12,297 nucleotides of DNA from RGIG4140 sp045638265 (GTDB lineage Bacteria > Pseudomonadota > Alphaproteobacteria > CAAHEQ01 > UBA3637): contig JAZUBA010000035.1 of NCBI GenBank assembly GCA_045638265.1, positions 1-12,297 of the forward strand. Direction: 5' to 3'. The notes under the pieces are model-generated. The model was given only the letters and a program-made list of their open reading frames with translations, searched no databases and was not told the DNA's origin. Both the position numbers and the translations under genes were made by a program. Positions 1 to 6,643 of the stretch are shown here, one piece after another. Positions within the stretch are counted from its first letter, which is position 1. Each line of letters opens with the position of its first letter.

Positions 1-339
1 AGCACTAGGGACATCATTAACCCATGTTTTGAACGCAATCGGTGGATAAGAAGTTACCATAATTTCAAATCCTGTTTGGGTCATTTCACCATATTCAGGA
101 AAGGCATCTTCATCAGGTGAATCGGGCAATTCTTTCTCACCGTCTTGATATAAATGCCAAATATCCGTGGCACGCATATTGACTTCATTGACAATATCGT
201 TTGCCCGATGTTTATCCATGGCATACTTATATCCTTGAATACCGCCGAATGATAATACACCAATAACGGCTAAAACGCCCAAGATTTCAACCATTGAGCG
301 ACCATGTTCATTTTGTTTAATCTGCGTTCTATGTATCAT
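1..339 (-). CDS. Type IV pilin-like (pseudopilin-like) protein, 5' part only
   Basis: The first 113 codons are present; the 3' end lies outside the window. The protein starts MIHRTQIKQNEHG, a short polar leader, followed by RSMVEILGVLAVIGVLSFGG. That is a class III signal: prepilin peptidase should cut after Gly13, leaving Glu18 at mature position +5 before a hydrophobic helix. The GYKYAMDKHRANDIVNEV stretch continues the N-terminal helix; the part seen of the globular region is acidic. The ATG at 337-339 follows GGGGGA (344-348), a good ribosome binding site. It is a paralog of the gene at 10749-11900, sharing the helix, near-identical DNA over that helix and the same kind of promoter unit upstream. 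It would be an inner-membrane-anchored or pilus/secretion-fibre subunit. The +1 residue is Arg rather than the usual Phe. The exact role is unknown. Confidence 0.82.
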   Translation of the reverse strand, partial: MIHRTQIKQNEHGRSMVEILGVLAVIGVLSFGGIQGYKYAMDKHRANDIVNEVNMRATDIWHLYQDGEKELPDSPDEDAFPEYGEMTQTGFEIMVTSYPPIAFKTWVNDVPSA

Positions 340-376
340 AATTCCCCCAAATTATCTAATAAATACAGTTTTTTTA

Positions 377-549
377 CATTGTAATTAAAGGTACGTTTAA
401 TTGCAACGATTTCACAGATAAAGGATAAAGAAGGACGAAGCATGATAAATATTACGAATCCGCCCACGTACCAAAATCAAAAAAAATTAAAAAAAAATGC
501 AAAAATATAAAAAAAAGTGTTGCAATTAAACGTACCTTAATATGCAACG
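377..549. repeat. Inverted-repeat-bounded unit A (one of three copies)
   Basis: A perfect 20-bp inverted repeat bounds the unit: aaggtacgtttaattgcaac at 388-407 and its reverse complement at 519-538, with 111 bp between. Each arm lies in a wider near-palindrome with a 6-bp centre, GGTACG (390-395) on the left and CGTACC (531-536) on the right, 141 bp apart and in opposite orientation. The right site keeps both half-sites (GTTGCA at 519-524, TGCAAC at 543-548). The left outer half is altered and supplies the promoter -10. The interior has A-tracts on the right side. A 43-nt stretch (496-538) matches unit B (12053-12095) at all but one position. Confidence 0.85.
378..406 (-). promoter_or_regulatory. 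Sigma-70 promoter of the pilin-like gene, inside repeat unit A
   Basis: On the minus strand a -35 TTGCAA (401-406) is separated by exactly 17 bp from a -10 TACAAT (378-383). Transcription should begin near 371, giving a leader of about 31 nt to the ATG at 339. The -35 is the inner half and the -10 the outer half of the near-palindromic end site of repeat unit A, so a protein bound to that site would cover the promoter spacer. Confidence 0.65.
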
Positions 550-584
550 GGATGTATTGAAATATAAAAAATATCTCAAAACAA

Positions 585-617
585 AAACGGCATCCTGTAT
601 ATTACAGAATGCCGTTT
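585..617 (-). terminator. Rho-independent terminator of rpsB-tsf
   Basis: The minus-strand RNA forms a 15-bp stem (AAACGGCAU..., one U-G pair) closed by a 3-nt loop, followed by UUGUUUU. It lies 17 nt past the tsf stop and ends the operon before pilin-like gene 1. Confidence 0.88.
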
Positions 618-634
618 CATTTGTTTATTTAAGA

Positions 635-1552
635 TTATTTTAAACAGCTGTTTACTTCGGCTGCAAAATCTTCTTCTTTTTTAGCTAAACCTTCGCCCAA
701 TCCAAAACGAACAAAAGATTTCAAGACAACAGGAGCACCCAATTCTTTTGATGCTTCTGCAACAACATCTTTAATCTTTTTATCCGGATCCATGATGAAA
801 GATTGTTCTAATAAAACAACTTCTTCATAGAATTTACGTAAACGACCTTCAACCATTTTTTCAATAATGTTTGCCGGTTTACCTGAAGCTTTAGCTTGTT
901 CTTCATAGATACCTTTTTCATGTGCAATTGTTTCTGCATCAACAGAAGCATTATCCAAGAAACGTGGAGCAACTGCTGCAACATGCATTGCAATTTTTTT
1001 ACCGAGTTCGTTTAATTTATCGGCATCAGCTGTACTTTCCAAAGCAACCAAAACACCGATTTTTCCTTGATTCGGAACAATAGCTGTGTGCATATACGGA
1101 ACAACAACACCATTTTCAACACCAACATGTGCTGAACGGCGTAATGACATATTTTCACCGATTTTAGCAATTAAAGCTGTTAATGTATCTGCAACGGATT
1201 TATCACCCATAGTAGCAGTTTTAATAGCTTCCATATCACCCTTTTGTTCCAAAGCAACTGTTAATGTATTTGTTAAAAATTCTTGGAATTCTGCGTTACG
1301 GGCAACAAAGTCTGTTTCGGAGTTCAACTCAACAATTGCACCGTTTTTACCATCAACAACAACACCAACTAAACCTTGTGATGCAACACGTCCTGCTTTT
1401 TTCTCGGCAACAGAAAGACCTTTTTTGCGTAAAAAGTCGATAGCTTGTTCTAAATCACCAGCTGTTTCTGATAATGCTTTTTTACATTCCATCATACCAG
1501 CGCCTGTTTTTTCACGCAATTCTTTTACCAAACTTGCTGTAATTTCAGCCAT
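635..1552 (-). CDS. tsf: Elongation factor Ts
   Basis: EF-Ts is the guanine-nucleotide exchange factor that regenerates EF-Tu-GTP in the cytoplasm. The 305 residues start with the UBA-like domain (ITASLVKELREKTGAGMMEC, Lys24-Lys25 helix to about residue 55), followed by the core with the family motif TDFVA at residues 80-84, whose Asp81-Phe82 pair inserts near the EF-Tu magnesium site. The coiled-coil/dimerisation region and C-terminal module follow. The length is slightly above the E. coli protein (283). The ATG at 1552 follows AAGGAG, a clear start. It is the second gene of rpsB-tsf, 84 bp after rpsB. A strong terminator follows directly, so pyrH and frr, often next in alphaproteobacteria, are not in this operon. 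Confidence 0.97.
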   Translation of the reverse strand: MAEITASLVKELREKTGAGMMECKKALSETAGDLEQAIDFLRKKGLSVAEKKAGRVASQGLVGVVVDGKNGAIVELNSETDFVARNAEFQEFLTNTLTVALEQKGDMEAIKTATMGDKSVADTLTALIAKIGENMSLRRSAHVGVENGVVVPYMHTAIVPNQGKIGVLVALESTADADKLNELGKKIAMHVAAVAPRFLDNASVDAETIAHEKGIYEEQAKASGKPANIIEKMVEGRLRKFYEEVVLLEQSFIMDPDKKIKDVVAEASKELGAPVVLKSFVRFGLGEGLAKKEEDFAAEVNSCLK

Positions 1553-1594
1553 TTTACACTCCTTAAAGCATTGAAATAAAAAAAATAGATGAGT

Positions 1595-1619
1595 GGGGAA
1601 ATACCGTTTGCATTTCCCC
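1595..1619 (-). promoter_or_regulatory. Stem-loop between rpsB and tsf
   Basis: GGGGAAAT and ATTTCCCC pair perfectly (8 bp) around a 9-nt loop in the 84-bp rpsB-tsf gap. On the minus strand it is followed about 10 nt later by a U8 run, so it is not a standard terminator. It may tune the rpsB:tsf ratio by partial termination, or mark an RNA processing site; the role is inferred. Confidence 0.4.
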
Positions 1620-1636
1620 GTTATAAGTTTTTGGAC

Positions 1637-2407
1637 TTATGCTTCTGTTGTTTCAGCAACAACTTCTTCTGTTACCGGTTCAGCAATAGCACCCAAATCA
1701 ACACCGGCAGCTTTTAATTCTGCTTGCATACCATCTAAAACTGCACCGCTGACTAAATCACAGTACAAGTTAATGGCACGTAAAGCATCATCATTACCCG
1801 GAACAGGGTAAGTTACGCTGTCAGGATTGGCGTTAGAATCGCAAATAGCAACAACTGGAATACCCAATTTTTTAGCTTCATTAATTGCTAATTCTTCTTT
1901 TGGAACGTCAATAACAAAAATTAAGTCCGGACGACCATTCATATCTTGAATACCACCCAAAGATGCAAACAATTTTTCACGTTCACGAGAGATATTCAAT
2001 CTTTCCTTTTTCGTCAAACCTTGTAATTCGCCTTTTTCAGTTTTAGCGTCAATTTCTTTTAAGCGTTTAATGCTTGAAGAAATTGTTTTCCAGTTTGTGA
2101 GCATACCGCCCAACCAACGATGGTTGACATAATATTGACCACAACGTTGTGCTGCTGCTGCGATTGGTTCTTGAGCTTGGACTTTTGTACCAACAAACAA
2201 GATTTTACCACCTTTAGCTGCAACATCACGAACAGCTTCCAATGCACGAGTGAGCATCGGTTGAGTTTGTGTTAAATCCATGATATGGATACCATCACGA
2301 GTACCATAAATATATTGAGCCATTTTTGGGTTCCAACGACGGGCATTATGACCGAAGTGAACACCTGATTCCATCATTTGACGAATAGTAATTGTCGGAA
2401 GTGTCAT
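1637..2407 (-). CDS. rpsB: 30S ribosomal protein S2
   Basis: S2 is the large head protein of the small ribosomal subunit, needed for late 30S assembly and for S1 binding. The 256 residues carry the family landmarks in order: MMESGVHFGHNARRWNPKM near the N-terminus, GTRDGIHIMDL, the WLGGMLTNWKT segment, DLIFVIDVPKE and the IPVVAICDSNANPD / YPVPGNDDA region, which is the most conserved part of S2. A short acidic tail (EEVVAETTEA) extends beyond the core, making it a little longer than E. coli S2 (241). The start at 2407 follows AAAGGAT. It is the first gene of the rpsB-tsf operon, with its own promoter and a structured leader that may allow autoregulation. Confidence 0.98.
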   Translation of the reverse strand: MTLPTITIRQMMESGVHFGHNARRWNPKMAQYIYGTRDGIHIMDLTQTQPMLTRALEAVRDVAAKGGKILFVGTKVQAQEPIAAAAQRCGQYYVNHRWLGGMLTNWKTISSSIKRLKEIDAKTEKGELQGLTKKERLNISREREKLFASLGGIQDMNGRPDLIFVIDVPKEELAINEAKKLGIPVVAICDSNANPDSVTYPVPGNDDALRAINLYCDLVSGAVLDGMQAELKAAGVDLGAIAEPVTEEVVAETTEA

Positions 2408-2439
2408 TTTAAATCCTTTCTTTTTCCGGTTAATCCTCT

Positions 2440-2517
2440 ACGAAGCAAGATATAGAAACCCTTTTCTACACCGGAAGCGTGTGTTTAAGAACACCTTAAA
2501 TCAACGCTTTCTTCGTA
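2440..2517 (-). promoter_or_regulatory. Structured rpsB leader RNA (possible S2 autoregulatory element)
   Basis: The 5' leader can fold into a three-way junction. The closing stem is TACGAAG (2511-2517) with CTTCGTA (2440-2446). Arm 1 pairs AAGCG with CGCTT (2505-2509 / 2475-2479) and has an inner GUGUU/AACAC hairpin. Arm 2 is a perfect 6-bp hairpin, TAGAAA-AGGG-TTTCTA (2453-2468). S2-mediated feedback on an rpsB leader is known in gammaproteobacteria; assigning that role here is inference from position and fold. Confidence 0.5.
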
Positions 2518-2550
2518 TGTGAAATATGCTTAAACAATTTAAGCCTTGTA

Positions 2551-2579
2551 TTTATACACTTTTTATATAAAAAAAGCAA
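2551..2579 (-). promoter_or_regulatory. Promoter of rpsB-tsf
   Basis: TTGCTT (2574-2579) and TATAAA (2551-2556) are 17 bp apart on the minus strand. Transcription from about 2544 gives a leader of about 137 nt that contains the whole three-way-junction fold. Confidence 0.6.
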
Positions 2580-2828
2580 GAAAAAAATCAATTTCATTTA
2601 TATATTTTATTCAATCTTCAAATATTTTAACAAACAACCCGTCTATTTTTTTTACAAAACAAAAATCAATCATTTATCTATTGTCGTGAATAATTGTTAT
2701 AATTGAAGTTCAATATTAATCTCTCAACTATTTTATGCCTTGAAAATGTCTATACATCTTCACAATACAGATAACATTATATAAACATGAACTTTCCCAT
2801 CTTATGTTACTAACACAGACGAACCATA
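2580..2828. other. AT-rich intergenic stretch without recognised gene
   Basis: The 249 bp between the rpsB promoter and the terminator at 2829 hold no credible coding region. A TATAAT at 2699-2704 (plus) lacks a convincing -35. A plus-strand transcript from it would end at the palindromic terminator about 150 nt later, so a small RNA is possible but unsupported. Confidence 0.4.
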
Positions 2829-2858
2829 AAAAAATCCCTGCATATGCAGGGATTTTTT
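2829..2858. terminator. Palindromic intrinsic terminator (works on either strand)
   Basis: A perfect 30-nt palindrome centred between 2843 and 2844, with a GC-rich CCCTGCA/TGCAGGG core flanked by A and T runs. It lies 11 bp past the stop of the 2870-3937 gene and would also stop any plus-strand transcript. Confidence 0.85.
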
Positions 2859-2869
2859 GTGTATAATAA

Positions 2870-3937
2870 TTAAGCCACACGTGTATGTTCCATTTGTTTT
2901 GCATACAGCGGTTGCGAGGCAACTTTTTTCGGTTGGTTGTCTTTTATTTGTGCTGCTCTTTGCACAAGAACATAATTAACCAACTTACTTAATTGTTTGT
3001 ATTCATCCTCATGCAATTGAACTTCTGCCATTTTTTCAACATATTTTTTCATTGTTGGATTCTGTACTGCATACAATTTAATATAAAAATTCAATTCTCG
3101 CTTTTCTGCTCTACTCAATTTCGTAAAATCAAACGGACCATCTTTATCAGCACCAATCCTTTTTAATTTTTTTGCAAATTTATACTTTTGATGATATAAT
3201 TTATATCTTGCTTTATTTTTCTTATACGCCTTTTTTTGTTCTTTTGTCCATTTTGTATGTGGAATATGCTCACCATTTTCATCTAAATACAACGGTCCAT
3301 TGTATCGTAAAAACTCATCTGTTTTTACAGCAATATAGGCAGCCATTTTACCATAACTTGTTTTATGAGCTTTCAATGCCTCTTGTATTGCTTTTTCACG
3401 ATTTTCTTTTGTCTTTTTTTGAGCTTCTTCTATGTTTTTAACTTTTTGTTCTGCCCATTCTTTAAACACATAAAGAGTAGCCAACATGGATTGGACAATA
3501 GCTTCTATAACCATATCATCCAGATTTTTTTGACCGGCAACTTTCTCTAACGGTTTAACAATCCCTGCTTCAAAAAGTTTACCAAATTCAACTGCTTTTG
3601 GTTTAGCAATAAAATCCTTATCCGATTGAATAGGCCCATCTGCTTCCAGATCCAAATCTTTTTCAACATCATTACCTGCTACTGCTGTTTCATTTTGGGG
3701 TGTTTGTTCTGAAGGAATATCTTTTTCTTCATTATCATTACCCAATTCAGGTTCTTTCTTTTCTTCTTCATCAGGAGGTAACTCTTCTGTTTTGTCCTCC
3801 TCTTTTTCAGTCGGTTCTTCTTTTGACACATCCACCGGCTCAGTTGTGATTTCATCACCTTCTTTTTCAGTCGGTTCTTCAACAACATCATCCACCGATG
3901 TTTCTGGTTCTTCAGGTAACAATTTACGATCTGTCAT
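2870..3937 (-). CDS. Unrecognised protein: acidic repeat N-terminus, basic helical C-terminus
   Basis: I do not recognise this 355-residue protein. Residues 1-100 are Glu/Asp/Pro/Thr-rich low complexity with an internal duplication: EEPTEKE occurs at 20-26 and 40-46, a 20-residue (60-nt) period also visible in the DNA. Residues about 110-355 are predicted mainly helical and Lys-rich, with a possible coiled coil in EWAEQKVKNIEEAQKKTKEN and a very basic KWTKEQKKAYKKNKARYKL segment. There is no signal peptide or membrane segment, so it is probably cytoplasmic. The charge split (acidic head, basic body) suggests self-association or binding to RNA or ribosomes, but this is only inference. The start at 3937 follows GGAGG, an excellent ribosome binding site. 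It is transcribed alone, with its own promoter and terminator, and is likely lineage-restricted. Confidence 0.8.
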   Translation of the reverse strand: MTDRKLLPEEPETSVDDVVEEPTEKEGDEITTEPVDVSKEEPTEKEEDKTEELPPDEEEKKEPELGNDNEEKDIPSEQTPQNETAVAGNDVEKDLDLEADGPIQSDKDFIAKPKAVEFGKLFEAGIVKPLEKVAGQKNLDDMVIEAIVQSMLATLYVFKEWAEQKVKNIEEAQKKTKENREKAIQEALKAHKTSYGKMAAYIAVKTDEFLRYNGPLYLDENGEHIPHTKWTKEQKKAYKKNKARYKLYHQKYKFAKKLKRIGADKDGPFDFTKLSRAEKRELNFYIKLYAVQNPTMKKYVEKMAEVQLHEDEYKQLSKLVNYVLVQRAAQIKDNQPKKVASQPLYAKQMEHTRVA

Positions 3938-3964
3938 AGCTATCCTCCATTATTTCTATGTCTT

Positions 3965-3993
3965 ATAATACACCATTTTTTTAATAAAAACAA
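3965..3993 (-). promoter_or_regulatory. Promoter of the acidic/basic protein gene
   Basis: TTGTTT (3988-3993) and TATTAT (3965-3970) are 17 bp apart on the minus strand. The leader to the ATG at 3937 is about 20 nt. Confidence 0.55.
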
Positions 3994-4026
3994 GCTCTTT
4001 TTTTTTATTTTTTTACAATAAAAACA

Positions 4027-4053
4027 AAAAACGCCTCATCAAGAGGCGTTTTT
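4027..4053 (-). terminator. Intrinsic terminator after eno
   Basis: An 11-bp stem (AAAAACGCCTC / GAGGCGTTTTT) with a 5-nt loop is followed on the minus strand by a T-run. It lies 16 bp past the eno stop and closes the tpiA-to-eno cluster. Confidence 0.9.
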
Positions 4054-4069
4054 CGTCAAAACAGATATA

Positions 4070-5362
4070 TTATTTTTGTTTTGTTGCAAAAATTGAACGA
4101 CCGGCATAAACAGCTGTATCACCCAATTCTTCTTCAATACGAATTAATTGGTTATATTTTGCCAAACGGTCTGAACGAGATAATGAACCTGTTTTAATTT
4201 GACCACAACCTGTTGCAACAGCAATATCCGCAATTGTTGCATCTTCTGTTTCACCTGAACGGTGTGATAAAACAGCTGTATAACCTGCACGATGAGCCAT
4301 ATCAACAGCTTCCAATGTTTCTGTTAAAGAACCGATTTGATTGACTTTAACCAAAATTGAGTTAGCAACTTTACGTTCAATACCCATGCTTAAACGTTTT
4401 GTATTTGTAACAAACAAGTCGTCACCAACTAATTGAATTTTGGAACCAAGTGTTTTTGTGAGCAAGTCCCAACCTTCCCAATCATCTTCAGCCATACCGT
4501 CTTCCAATGACATAATTGGGAATTCAGCAGCTAAATCTGCATAGTATTGAACGAGTTCAGCTGATGTTAAGACTTTACCTTCACCTTCTAAATGATATTT
4601 TTTATCATCAGCATTGTAGAATTCAGATGAAGCGGCATCTAATGCCAAAACAACATCATCACCTGGTTTATATCCGGCTGTTTCAATAGCTTTTACGATA
4701 AATGTTAAAGCTTCTTTAGCAGAACCGATATTCGGAGCAAAACCACCTTCATCACCAACGTTTGTATTCATACCTGCTTTTTTCAAGTTTGTTTTCAAAG
4801 CTTGGAAAATTTCAGCACCCATACGAATAGCTTCTGAACAAGAAGATGCACCAACAGGCATAATCATAAATTCTTGAATATCAATTGGGTTGTCAGCGTG
4901 TTTACCACCATTCAAAATATTCATCATCGGAACCGGTAAAACATGAGCCAATGTACCACCAATATAACGATACAACGGTAAAGCAGCACTTTCAGCAGCA
5001 GCTTTTGCAACAGCCAATGAAACACCCAAGATTGCATTAGCACCGAATTTACCTTTATTTTCTGTACCATCAGCTTCAATCATAACACGGTCAATTTCAA
5101 TTTGTTCTGATGCATCCATACCGATAACAGCATCATATAAATCTGTATTAACGGCATTAACGGCTTTTAAAACACCTTTTCCGCCAAAACGTGCTTTATC
5201 GCCATCACGCAATTCAACAGCTTCATGAACACCTGTTGAAGCACCACTTGGAACGGCTGCACGGCCAAAAGAACCGTCATCTAATACAACATCAACTTCA
5301 ACAGTCGGTGTACCACGTGAATCTAAAATTTCTCTTGCTTGAATATCAATAATTTCACTCAT
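4070..5362 (-). CDS. eno: Enolase (phosphopyruvate hydratase)
   Basis: Enolase converts 2-phosphoglycerate to phosphoenolpyruvate in glycolysis. The 430-residue length is normal. Active-site residues are all present: His155, Glu164, Glu205 (in GDEGGFAPN), metal ligands Asp242, Glu287 and Asp314, catalytic Lys339 (in KVNQIGSLTE), the His367-Arg368-Ser369 loop (SHRSGETED) and Lys390. The start at 5362 follows AGGAAG. It is the last gene of the cluster, 56 bp after kdsA, and its product PEP is a substrate of KdsA, so the neighbours are linked metabolically. The gap from kdsA holds a weak hairpin that could lower or separate eno transcription; I found no convincing separate promoter. Confidence 0.98.
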   Translation of the reverse strand: MSEIIDIQAREILDSRGTPTVEVDVVLDDGSFGRAAVPSGASTGVHEAVELRDGDKARFGGKGVLKAVNAVNTDLYDAVIGMDASEQIEIDRVMIEADGTENKGKFGANAILGVSLAVAKAAAESAALPLYRYIGGTLAHVLPVPMMNILNGGKHADNPIDIQEFMIMPVGASSCSEAIRMGAEIFQALKTNLKKAGMNTNVGDEGGFAPNIGSAKEALTFIVKAIETAGYKPGDDVVLALDAASSEFYNADDKKYHLEGEGKVLTSAELVQYYADLAAEFPIMSLEDGMAEDDWEGWDLLTKTLGSKIQLVGDDLFVTNTKRLSMGIERKVANSILVKVNQIGSLTETLEAVDMAHRAGYTAVLSHRSGETEDATIADIAVATGCGQIKTGSLSRSDRLAKYNQLIRIEEELGDTAVYAGRSIFATKQK

Positions 5363-5392
5363 GTTTCTTCCTTTCTTTTATAAGTGAATACA

Positions 5393-5415
5393 AATAAAAG
5401 GCCCTTCCTTTTATT
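5393..5415 (-). terminator. Weak stem-loop between kdsA and eno
   Basis: A 9-bp stem (AATAAAAGG / CCTTTTATT) with a 5-nt loop fills the gap just after the kdsA stop. It is AT-rich and has only a short T-run inside the stem, so partial termination or a processing site is more likely than full termination. Confidence 0.35.
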
Positions 5416-5418
5416 CTC

Positions 5419-6246
5419 CTAAAAACTCTGCTTTGCAATAGAATCATATTGTTTCAAACGAATCAATACTTTTTCCATCTCCTTTAACGGTATCATATTC
5501 GGTCCATCACTTGGAGCCGTATCCGGTGTTTCATGTGTTTCAATAAACACCCCGGCTATTCCTGTCGTAACGGCACAATTTGCCAATACCGGAGCAAATT
5601 CTCTTTGACCGCCACTGGATGAACCTTGTCCACCTGGTTGTTGTACAGAATGCGTTGCATCAAATACAACCGGATATCCTGTTTGTTTCATAATAGGCAA
5701 TGACCGCATATCAACAACCAATGTATTATATCCAAACGAAACACCTCGTTCTGTTAAAATGATGTTATGATTACCTGTACTTTCAATTTTGGCAACAACG
5801 TTTTTCATATCCCACGGAGCCATAAATTGTCCTTTTTTAACATTAATAATTCGCCCTGTTTTACCGGCTGCAATAACTAAATCCGTTTGACGACACAAAA
5901 AAGCAGGTATTTGCAACACATCAATCACTTCTGCGGCAATTGGACATTGATACGGCTCATGAATATCTGTCAATACCGGACAACCACATTTTGATTTTAT
6001 ATCGGCAAATGCTGTTAAGGCTTTTTCCAAGCCCATACCACGCACACCATTAATACTGGTTCTATTCGCTTTATCAAATGAAGCTTTAAACACAAACGGA
6101 ATATGAAGTTTTTCTGTTAATTCAACGAGAGCCTGTGCCATTTCCATCCCGTGTTCAGCACTTTCCATCTGACAAGGACCGGCAATCAAAACAAAAGGAT
6201 TTTCATTTGAAAACTGAATATTATTTAATGAAACGATTTGTTGCAT
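5419..6246 (-). CDS. kdsA: 3-deoxy-8-phosphooctulonate synthase (KDO8P synthase)
   Basis: KdsA condenses PEP with arabinose 5-phosphate to make KDO 8-phosphate, the precursor of the LPS inner-core sugar. The 275 residues form the DAHP/KDO8P synthase barrel. Landmarks are IAGPCQMES (22-29), KASFDKANRTS (54-64), GCPVLTDIHE (88-97), QIPAFLCRQTDL (112-123) and DATHSVQQPGG (196-206). Cys25 in GPC, with His199, Glu236 and Asp247, matches the four ligands of the metal-dependent class; the metal-independent E. coli type has Asn in place of the Cys. The start at 6246 follows GGAGG, 22 bp after secG. The stop is TAG. The usual neighbour pyrG is absent. Confidence 0.96.
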   Translation of the reverse strand: MQQIVSLNNIQFSNENPFVLIAGPCQMESAEHGMEMAQALVELTEKLHIPFVFKASFDKANRTSINGVRGMGLEKALTAFADIKSKCGCPVLTDIHEPYQCPIAAEVIDVLQIPAFLCRQTDLVIAAGKTGRIINVKKGQFMAPWDMKNVVAKIESTGNHNIILTERGVSFGYNTLVVDMRSLPIMKQTGYPVVFDATHSVQQPGGQGSSSGGQREFAPVLANCAVTTGIAGVFIETHETPDTAPSDGPNMIPLKEMEKVLIRLKQYDSIAKQSF

Positions 6247-6268
6247 CGGACACCTCCGTTTGCGTTAT

Positions 6269-6556
6269 TTATTTAACAGGTTCTGATTTTTCTGTCGGGA
6301 TGATAGAAATAGTTTCGGTTTGATTGGCATTTTTAGCCATAATAACCAAAGTTAAACTTGTTGCAATAAAACCGACAAACAAATAAACAGTCATCCGTGT
6401 CAAAAAATTTCCGGCTTGACGACCCGTAAACATACTATTAGCTCCTTGTCCGCCGCCTAATGAACCGAGTGCTCCGCCTTCTGAACGTTGTAATAAAACA
6501 AAAATAGTAATACATATTGCTAAAATAATATGAACTGTTAAAATAATTGTCTGCAT
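6269..6556 (-). CDS. secG: Protein translocase subunit SecG
   Basis: SecG is the small auxiliary subunit of the SecYEG inner-membrane channel. It has 95 residues. Transmembrane helix 1 (about 3-22) ends in LLQRSEGGALG, the family signature; a Gly-rich cytoplasmic loop (GSLGGGQGANSMF, 31-43) follows, then FLTRMT (51-56) leads into helix 2 (about 55-73), with a short polar tail. I chose the ATG at 6556 because AAAAGGA sits just upstream and the helix begins at once; an in-frame ATG at 6619 would add an unlikely 21-residue extension and would lie upstream of the likely promoter. It follows the two secreted-protein genes and precedes kdsA by 22 bp. Confidence 0.93.
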   Translation of the reverse strand: MQTIILTVHIILAICITIFVLLQRSEGGALGSLGGGQGANSMFTGRQAGNFLTRMTVYLFVGFIATSLTLVIMAKNANQTETISIIPTEKSEPVK

Positions 6557-6586
6557 AATTTTTCCTTTTCTGTTAATTGATAGGTA

Positions 6587-6615
6587 ACAATAACTTATTT
6601 TATTTATTTTTGCAA
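6587..6615 (-). promoter_or_regulatory. Candidate internal promoter for secG-kdsA(-eno)
   Basis: TTGCAA (6610-6615) and TATTGT (6587-6592) are 17 bp apart on the minus strand, in the 87-bp gap before secG. Transcription from about 6580 would uncouple secG-kdsA from the tpiA part of the cluster. The -10 is a modest match. Confidence 0.42.
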
Positions 6616-6643
6616 GCACAAAGAATCATTTTGTCAGATTAAT

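Noticed and set aside
460..475. Extra cgtacc core inside unit A as a third site
   Set aside because: Only the 6-bp centre matches; neither half-site is present on either side.
388..538. Repeat end sites as integron attC sites
   Set aside because: The RYYYAAC and GTTRRRY core boxes do not fit GTTGCAA/TGCAAC, there is no integrase, and the pilin-like genes are not arranged as gene cassettes between sites.
377..549. Repeat units as CRISPR repeats
   Set aside because: Only three dispersed units of about 150-170 bp, with inverted rather than direct short repeats and no regular spacers.
1086..1811. Plus-strand open frames opposite tsf and rpsB
   Set aside because: They are shadows of well-conserved genes on the other strand, with implausible composition.
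2699..2858. Small RNA from TATAAT at 2699 to the palindromic terminator
   Set aside because: No convincing -35 hexamer and no stable internal fold seen; the terminator is already explained by the minus-strand gene.
6557..6619. Longer SecG beginning at 6619
   Set aside because: It would add 21 polar residues before the first helix, starts upstream of the likely promoter, and the ATG at 6556 has its own ribosome binding site.
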